Part shown: positions 6,619 to 10,231 of the stretch, one piece after another | Layout: the number at the start of each line of letters is the position of its first letter | Numbering within the stretch: the first letter of the stretch is position 1 | Notes under the pieces: generated by a model | Seen by the model: only the letters and a program-made list of their open reading frames with translations | Databases searched by the model: none | Told to the model about the DNA's origin: nothing | Assembly (NCBI GenBank): GCA_024640485.1 | Contig: JAHEEY010000133.1 | Span: forward strand, 1-10,231 | Length of the DNA: 10,231 bases | Source: Chloroflexota bacterium | GTDB lineage: Bacteria > Chloroflexota > Anaerolineae > Promineifilales > Promineifilaceae | Direction of reading: 5' to 3' | Made by a program: the position numbers and the translations under genes

Positions 6619-7119
6619 CTACTCTCTGTCCGCCGCGTCCTGGCGAATCTTTTCCATGAACTCGTCGGGCACCTGCACCGCCACCAATTCACCGCGGGCG
6701 CATTCCACGCCGCCGGCAAACAGCGATGAACTCACCACCACTTTACGGCCCTTGATCTCCTTGACCACTGCCCGAACTTCCAGGGGGCCGTTTATGGGGG
6801 TCGGCTTGAGATAGTCGACATGCAGTGAAGCAGTCAGAAAGCGGAAGTCGGGCTGGCTGCCCATCTCCCGCCCAGCCTGCCGGTACGCCGCCGCGGCGGC
6901 GGTACCGGTGCTGTGACAGTCGATGAGCGAGGCGATCAAGCCGCCGTAGACGTAGCCGGGGACGGCGGTGTGATAAGGGGCCGGTTGAAAGGTGCAGACC
7001 GATTCATCCCCCTCCCAGCGGCTCTGGATATGCAGGCCGTGGGGGTTCAGCCGTCCGCAGCCGTAGCAATGGCTGGTGTCATCCGGATAGAAATCTTGAA
7101 ACGCCTTGTCAGTCATCAT
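6619..7119 (-). CDS. PaaI-like hotdog-fold thioesterase family protein
   Basis: This is a 166-residue protein. The N-terminus carries CYGCGRLNPHGL (18-29), the common 'CFGCG-x2-NPxGL' opening of a hotdog-fold subgroup. The central helix segment HTAVPGYVYGGLIASLIDCH (50-69) matches the PaaI/YbgC-type motif H-x-G/V...GG-x6-D, with Asp67 in the catalytic acid position. Strands at 95-105 (LTASLHVDYLKPTP) and 113-150 complete the fold. Members hydrolyse acyl-CoA thioesters; the substrate here is unknown. The gene lies 14 bases after the sugar-phosphate mutase and is probably in the same transcript, although a link to glycan synthesis is not obvious. It begins with ATGATG and lacks a well-spaced Shine-Dalgarno. 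An almost perfect 29-bp inverted repeat lies inside it, just after the catalytic helix, in codons for an Ala-rich stretch (about residues 71-80). Confidence 0.85.
   Translation of the reverse strand: MMTDKAFQDFYPDDTSHCYGCGRLNPHGLHIQSRWEGDESVCTFQPAPYHTAVPGYVYGGLIASLIDCHSTGTAAAAAYRQAGREMGSQPDFRFLTASLHVDYLKPTPINGPLEVRAVVKEIKGRKVVVSSSLFAGGVECARGELVAVQVPDEFMEKIRQDAADRE
6880..6908. repeat. 29-bp near-perfect inverted repeat inside the thioesterase gene
   Basis: The left arm CCGGTACGCCGCCG (6880-6893) pairs with CGGCGGC-g-GTACCGG (6894-6908), leaving a single unpaired G at 6901. There are 14 paired bases on each side and no loop. It is in frame and encodes TGTAAAAAYR, so the gene is not broken. The repeat is partly explained by GC-rich Ala codons, but the GGTAC ends are not low-complexity. 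I see no second copy in the window. Confidence 0.6.
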
Positions 7120-7133
7120 GTTGGTACCGGCGC

Positions 7134-8552
7134 CTACCGCAATCCGGCGATGCGCATACCGTCTTCCAGGATGTCGTTCACCCGGTCGGCGTGGGTGGTC
7201 TCGCAGTAGACCCGGATAATCGGCTCGGTGCCGCTGAAACGGATCAGCATCCAGCCGCCGTCTTCCATGATGAATTGGAAACCATCAATAGTGACGATGC
7301 CGGTGCATTTGAGGCCGCCAATGGTGGCCGGTTTGGCGCTGGCCACCCGGCTGAATATCGCCTCCCGCTGGGATTGGTCAAAGCGGCTGTCAATGCGCTC
7401 GTAATAATGGGGGCCGACTTTCTCGAACAGCAGGTCCAACAGCTGGGAAGGTTTCTTGCCGGTGCGGACCATCAGGTCCAGCAGGAAGAGGCCAGCCAGG
7501 ATGCCGTCTCGTTCGGGGACATGGTTTTGGAAGGCGTAGCCGCCGCTCTCTTCACCGCCGATCAAGGCGTTGACTTCCACCATCTTGGGGGCGATGTATT
7601 TGAAGCCGACGCCGGTCTCATGGACCGGTACGCCGTACATCTTGCCCAATTTATTGAGCATCTTGGTGGTGGAGATGGTCTTGACGATGGGGCCGCGGTC
7701 GCCGCGGACTTCCAGGAAGTAGTAGCCCAGCAAGCCGTAGACCCGCAGCTGGTCGATGAACTGGCCGTTTTCGTCGCCGAAACCGACCCGGTCGGCGTCG
7801 CCATCGTTGATGATAGCCACGTCGGCAGCGGTCGGTTTGACGAAGCTCAAGCCGTGGTCCACATTGGGCGGGATCGGCTCGGGGCGGCTCATGTGGGGGA
7901 AGATGGGGTTGCGCACATTGTGCACTTCGTGGATCTTGGTCTTGCCGCCGGCTAACAGGTTGGGGAACCAGCCGGCGCCGTTGCCCCACATGCAGTCGAC
8001 CAGCACATTGAAGCCGGCAGCCTTGATCGGCTCCATATCAATCAGCCGGCCCAGCTGGGTGATGTAGGCCGGATCGGCGTCGAATACGGTGACCAGGCCG
8101 TCGCTCTTGGCGTCGTCCAACCGCATCGTTTTGACCCCGTCGATTTCGGGAATGGCCGCCTCAATTTTGGTCAGGTTGTGGGGCGGGATAGCGCCGCCGT
8201 TGGGGTCGCGGACTTTGAAGCCGCAATCTTCCGGCGGGTTGTGGCTGGCGGTGATGTTGATGGCCCCGCCAGCTTTCTTGTCGACAACCGCGTAGGAGAT
8301 GGTCGGTGTGGGGGTGGCGTCATTGGTGAGCCATACGTTGATCCCATTGGCGGCCATCACTTCGGCGGCAGCGGCGGCAAAATGATCGGCGCTGAACCGT
8401 TTGTCGTACCCTATGACCACCCCTTTGCCGGCCAACCCTTCGGCATGCATGAAGGTAGCGAAGCCCTGAGCGCAGCGGCGAAGGTTATCGAATGTGTAGT
8501 CGTCGCCAATACGGGCGCGCCAACCATCGGTCCCAAACTTAATCGCGGTCAT
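7134..8552 (-). CDS. Phosphoglucomutase/phosphomannomutase (alpha-D-phosphohexomutase family)
   Basis: The 472-residue protein has the full four-domain phosphohexomutase layout. It begins with KFGTDGWRA (5-13). The phosphoserine loop is TASHNPP (101-107), with Ser103 as the phospho-carrier. The metal-binding loop is DGDADR (250-255). The sugar-binding loop is GGEESGG (332-338), and the phosphate-binding loop RFSGTEP (438-444) is in the C-terminal domain. It interconverts hexose 6- and 1-phosphates in the cytoplasm. The GEESGG loop does not decide between glucose and mannose. The gmd gene 60 bases upstream makes mannose-6-phosphate to mannose-1-phosphate plausible, while a general phosphoglucomutase role is equally possible. 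A good ribosome binding site, AGGAG (8564-8560), lies 7 bases before the ATG. No terminator separates it from gmd. Confidence 0.93.
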   Translation of the reverse strand: MTAIKFGTDGWRARIGDDYTFDNLRRCAQGFATFMHAEGLAGKGVVIGYDKRFSADHFAAAAAEVMAANGINVWLTNDATPTPTISYAVVDKKAGGAINITASHNPPEDCGFKVRDPNGGAIPPHNLTKIEAAIPEIDGVKTMRLDDAKSDGLVTVFDADPAYITQLGRLIDMEPIKAAGFNVLVDCMWGNGAGWFPNLLAGGKTKIHEVHNVRNPIFPHMSRPEPIPPNVDHGLSFVKPTAADVAIINDGDADRVGFGDENGQFIDQLRVYGLLGYYFLEVRGDRGPIVKTISTTKMLNKLGKMYGVPVHETGVGFKYIAPKMVEVNALIGGEESGGYAFQNHVPERDGILAGLFLLDLMVRTGKKPSQLLDLLFEKVGPHYYERIDSRFDQSQREAIFSRVASAKPATIGGLKCTGIVTIDGFQFIMEDGGWMLIRFSGTEPIIRVYCETTHADRVNDILEDGMRIAGLR

Positions 8553-8612
8553 CTCTCTACTCCTGTATGAGGAAATGGGCGCCTGGCGGCGGCCCGAAAG
8601 TTGCCCTGAGGC

Positions 8613-9587
8613 TTACATAGGGGTCCTGCCGTCTTGCAGCATCTGCAGATCGGCATCGACCATCATTTTCACCAGCCCGGCGAAATCCACTTTCGGCTCC
8701 CAGCCCAAAGTCGACTTCGCCTTGCCCGGGTTTCCGACCAACAGATCTACTTCAGCCGGGCGCATATATTTAGGATCCTGGACCACATAATCATGCCAGT
8801 CCAGATTTACCGCCCCGAAGGCCAGCGTGAGGAACTCCTCAACGGAATGGGTCTGACCGGTGGCGACCACGAAGTCGTCCGGCTTGTCCTGCTGCAGCAT
8901 CAGCCACATCGCTTCCACATAATCGCCGGCGAAACCCCAGTCGCGGCGGGCGTCGAGGTTGCCCAGGCGGAGCTCATCGGCCAATCCCAACTTGATCTTG
9001 GCCACATGGTGGGTGATTTTGCGGGTCACGAATTCCAGGCCGCGGCGGGGGGACTCGTGGTTGAAGAGAATACCGGAGTTGGCGTGGAGATCGTAGCTTT
9101 CCCGGTAGTTGATGGTGATCCAATGTCCGTACACTTTGGCCACACCGTACGGGCTGCGGGGGTAGAACGGGGTGCTTTCCCCCTGGGGGACTTCCACCAC
9201 TTTGCCGAACATCTCGCTGGAGCTGGCCTGGTAGAAGCGGATCTTGGGATCGACGGTGCGGATGGCGTCCAGCAGCCGGGTGACGCCCAGGGCAGTCACC
9301 TCGCCGGTGAATACCGGCTGGTTCCAGGAGGTCTGCACGAACGATTGGGCCGCCAGGTTGTACACTTCCTCAGGGCGATGCTCCTCCAGCAGATGGAACA
9401 TCGATACCTGGTCCAGCAGATCGCCGGGGACCAAGGTCAATTGATCCTGGATGCGGGCGATGCGGTGGAAATTCTCGGTGCTGGTGCGACGCACCATACC
9501 GACCACCTCATACCCTTTGTCCAGCAGAAACTCAGCCAGATAAGATCCATCTTGGCCGGTGATACCTGTGATTAATGCTTTTGGCAT
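8613..9587 (-). CDS. gmd: GDP-mannose 4,6-dehydratase
   Basis: The 324-residue protein is an extended short-chain dehydrogenase that converts GDP-D-mannose to GDP-4-keto-6-deoxy-D-mannose with bound NADP(H), the first step to GDP-fucose, GDP-rhamnose and related sugars. The nucleotide-binding loop is ITGITGQDGSYL (6-17). RRTS (33-36) follows the second strand, as in NADP-dependent members. The active site shows ASSSEMFG (121-128), with Ser123 and Glu125 at the catalytic Thr/Glu positions, and SPYGVAK (145-151), with Tyr147 and Lys151. NHESPRRG (176-183) and RRDWGFAGDYVEAMW (214-228) are signature motifs of Gmd. The length is typical of the shorter Gmd group. A GAGGAAG ribosome binding site (9602-9596) lies 8 bases before the ATG, and a strong promoter lies upstream. 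It appears to open the glycan transcription unit. The partner reductase (Rmd or Fcl type) is not in this window. Confidence 0.97.
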   Translation of the reverse strand: MPKALITGITGQDGSYLAEFLLDKGYEVVGMVRRTSTENFHRIARIQDQLTLVPGDLLDQVSMFHLLEEHRPEEVYNLAAQSFVQTSWNQPVFTGEVTALGVTRLLDAIRTVDPKIRFYQASSSEMFGKVVEVPQGESTPFYPRSPYGVAKVYGHWITINYRESYDLHANSGILFNHESPRRGLEFVTRKITHHVAKIKLGLADELRLGNLDARRDWGFAGDYVEAMWLMLQQDKPDDFVVATGQTHSVEEFLTLAFGAVNLDWHDYVVQDPKYMRPAEVDLLVGNPGKAKSTLGWEPKVDFAGLVKMMVDADLQMLQDGRTPM

Positions 9588-9633
9588 TTAGTTGTCTTCC
9601 TCACGTAAAAATTTCTTGTCACTGCAGCCAGGG

Positions 9634-9662
9634 ATTATAGCCCAGCCGCCTATTAGGGTAAA
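9634..9662 (-). promoter_or_regulatory. Predicted sigma70-type promoter of gmd
   Basis: On the minus strand, TTTACC (9662-9657, 4 of 6 to the -35 consensus) is followed by a 17-base spacer and a perfect TATAAT (9639-9634). The expected start near 9627 gives a leader of about 40 bases with the ribosome binding site near its end. This is the best promoter-like pair I found in the window. It likely drives gmd and the genes behind it, since I see no terminator in the gaps down to the RHH gene. Confidence 0.7.
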
Positions 9663-9665
9663 CCA

Positions 9666-9675
9666 TTGCCGGCAA
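9666..9675. promoter_or_regulatory. 10-bp perfect palindrome just upstream of the gmd -35 box
   Basis: TTGCCGGCAA is a perfect palindrome that ends 3 bases from the -35 box of the gmd promoter. Its place would suit an activator or repressor dimer site. A 10-bp palindrome alone is weak evidence, and no second copy is seen nearby. It could also be part of the 3' untranslated region of the FGE-like gene, but no T-run follows to make a terminator. Confidence 0.25.
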
Positions 9676-9738
9676 AGATAGCCATTTCACCGACATAGCG
9701 TTGCGTTTGAGTAGGATTTCCGCAGGAGGGCGAGCGTC

Positions 9739-10231
9739 TCAGCCGGGCCGGTCCACGCCGGCGCCGGCGCTTGTTTCGACTGGCTGGGCCTCTGGCACTG
9801 GCAGCTGCCGGCGGAGCACTCGAAAACCGACATCATTATAACAGCTCTCGGGAAGAATGCTCAAGCGGCAGGTGGTGCGCAGATCCAGATCACGGTAGCG
9901 GAAGGCGCCGCCGCGCAGGGCCCGGTAGCTGCACGATTCATCAAACCAGCTGGCCGTCCACTCCCAGACGTTGCCGCTCATATCGGCGCAGCCGTAAGGG
10001 CTGTCCCCGGCTGGGGAGTAGCTGCCCACCGGAGTAGTATGGCCAACCTGCATGTCGAAGTTGCACAGGGCGGGCGTAGGCAGGGCCTCGCCCCAGGGAA
10101 AGGGAAGGCCAGCAGCGCCGCGGGCCGCTTTCTCCCATTCCAGCTCGGTGGGCAGCGAACAGCCGCACCATTGGCCGAAAGCGACGGCGTCGGCCCAGTA
10201 GATATTGACCACCGGATGGTCGTGGAGCGCG
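9739..10231 (-). CDS. FGE-sulfatase/SUMF1-EgtB-PvdO-like domain protein (partial, N-terminus outside window)
   Basis: The open frame enters from the window edge. The GTG at 10212 is internal, because the frame upstream of it reads ALHDHP in continuity with VVNIYW, giving the family motif HPVVNIYWADAVAF. There are 163 visible residues. They show LPTELEWEKAARG (26-38), FPWGE (44-48), GSYSPAGDSPYGCADMSGNVWEW (69-91), RALRGGAF (103-110) and DVGFRV (133-138), the ordered motifs of the C-type-lectin-like formylglycine-generating-enzyme fold. True FGEs carry a Cys-x4-Cys pair just after the GGS(F/Y) strand; here that stretch reads GGAFRYRDLDLR with no Cys. Formylglycine synthesis is therefore unlikely. 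Related proteins are often modules fused to kinase, NTPase or peptidase domains, which would lie outside this window. A Pro/Ala/Gly-rich tail of about 20 residues ends the protein. It is upstream of, and probably transcribed separately from, the gmd cluster. Confidence 0.85.
   Translation of the reverse strand, partial: ALHDHPVVNIYWADAVAFGQWCGCSLPTELEWEKAARGAAGLPFPWGEALPTPALCNFDMQVGHTTPVGSYSPAGDSPYGCADMSGNVWEWTASWFDESCSYRALRGGAFRYRDLDLRTTCRLSILPESCYNDVGFRVLRRQLPVPEAQPVETSAGAGVDRPG

Noticed and set aside
8577..8595. GC-rich imperfect hairpin between gmd and the mutase as a terminator
   Set aside because: The stem is imperfect and no T-run follows on the minus strand. The downstream gene has its own good ribosome binding site and fits the same transcript.
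8634..9575. Plus-strand open frame of 313 codons mirroring gmd
   Set aside because: It lies wholly within gmd, whose active-site motifs are all in the minus-strand frame. The plus-strand translation is rich in His, Gln and Gly and resembles nothing.
9756..9769. 14-bp palindrome CGCCGGCGCCGGCG near the end of the FGE-like gene
   Set aside because: It is a simple CGCCGG repeat in Ala/Gly codons of a low-complexity tail, expected by chance in GC-rich DNA.
9739..10231. FGE-like C-type-lectin fold as a diversity-generating retroelement target
   Set aside because: The fold is used by such targets, but no template repeat, no reverse transcriptase and no adenine-biased variable region are visible. 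The gmd cluster follows directly.

Overview
The window is GC-rich and almost fully coding. All ten genes lie on the minus strand, so transcription runs from high to low coordinates. The mix of genes suggests a free-living bacterium, most likely of the Chloroflexota (Anaerolineae or a related class). It contains a long GT-C membrane protein with C-terminal beta-sandwich domains, an O-antigen-ligase-like protein, a GT4 enzyme of the 'RRGxLMAALAHG' type, and a solitary ribbon-helix-helix protein. The phylum call is inference from protein style; no rRNA or marker gene is present.

Layout in transcription order. (1) 10230-9739 is the C-terminal part of an FGE-sulfatase/SUMF1-like protein that enters from outside the window. 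(2) 9738-9588 is a 151-bp intergenic region with a near-consensus sigma70-type promoter facing gmd. (3) gmd (9587-8613) is GDP-mannose 4,6-dehydratase, followed by a phosphoglucomutase/phosphomannomutase (8552-7134); together they belong to nucleotide-sugar supply. (4) A hotdog-fold PaaI-like thioesterase (7119-6619) and a TatD-family metal-dependent hydrolase (6552-5767) sit in the middle of the cluster. (5) A GT2 glycosyltransferase (5767-4811) overlaps the tatD stop codon. (6) A small ribbon-helix-helix protein (4741-4382) follows, apparently with its own promoter and an operator-like inverted repeat. (7) A GT4 glycosyltransferase (4351-3143) comes next. (8) A large GT39/DUF2142-type membrane protein (3093-733) follows, possibly from a leaderless promoter. 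(9) An O-antigen ligase/polymerase-like membrane protein (728 to beyond base 1) is cut by the window edge.

Together, genes 2-5 and 7-10 (numbered from the high-coordinate end) look like part of a surface-glycan or exopolysaccharide locus. The sugar-phosphate mutase and Gmd feed GDP-6-deoxyhexose synthesis, the cytoplasmic GT2 and GT4 enzymes would build lipid-linked glycans, and the GT-C and ligase-type membrane proteins would act on the outer face of the membrane. The GDP-4-keto-6-deoxymannose reductase, mannose-1-phosphate guanylyltransferase and flippase one would expect are not in the window. I found no mobile element, CRISPR array, tRNA or rRNA, and no convincing new multi-gene system. 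The points most worth a second look are the putative leaderless start of the GT-C gene, the operator at the RHH gene, a 29-bp near-perfect inverted repeat inside the thioesterase gene, and the FGE-like protein without the FGE cysteine pair.
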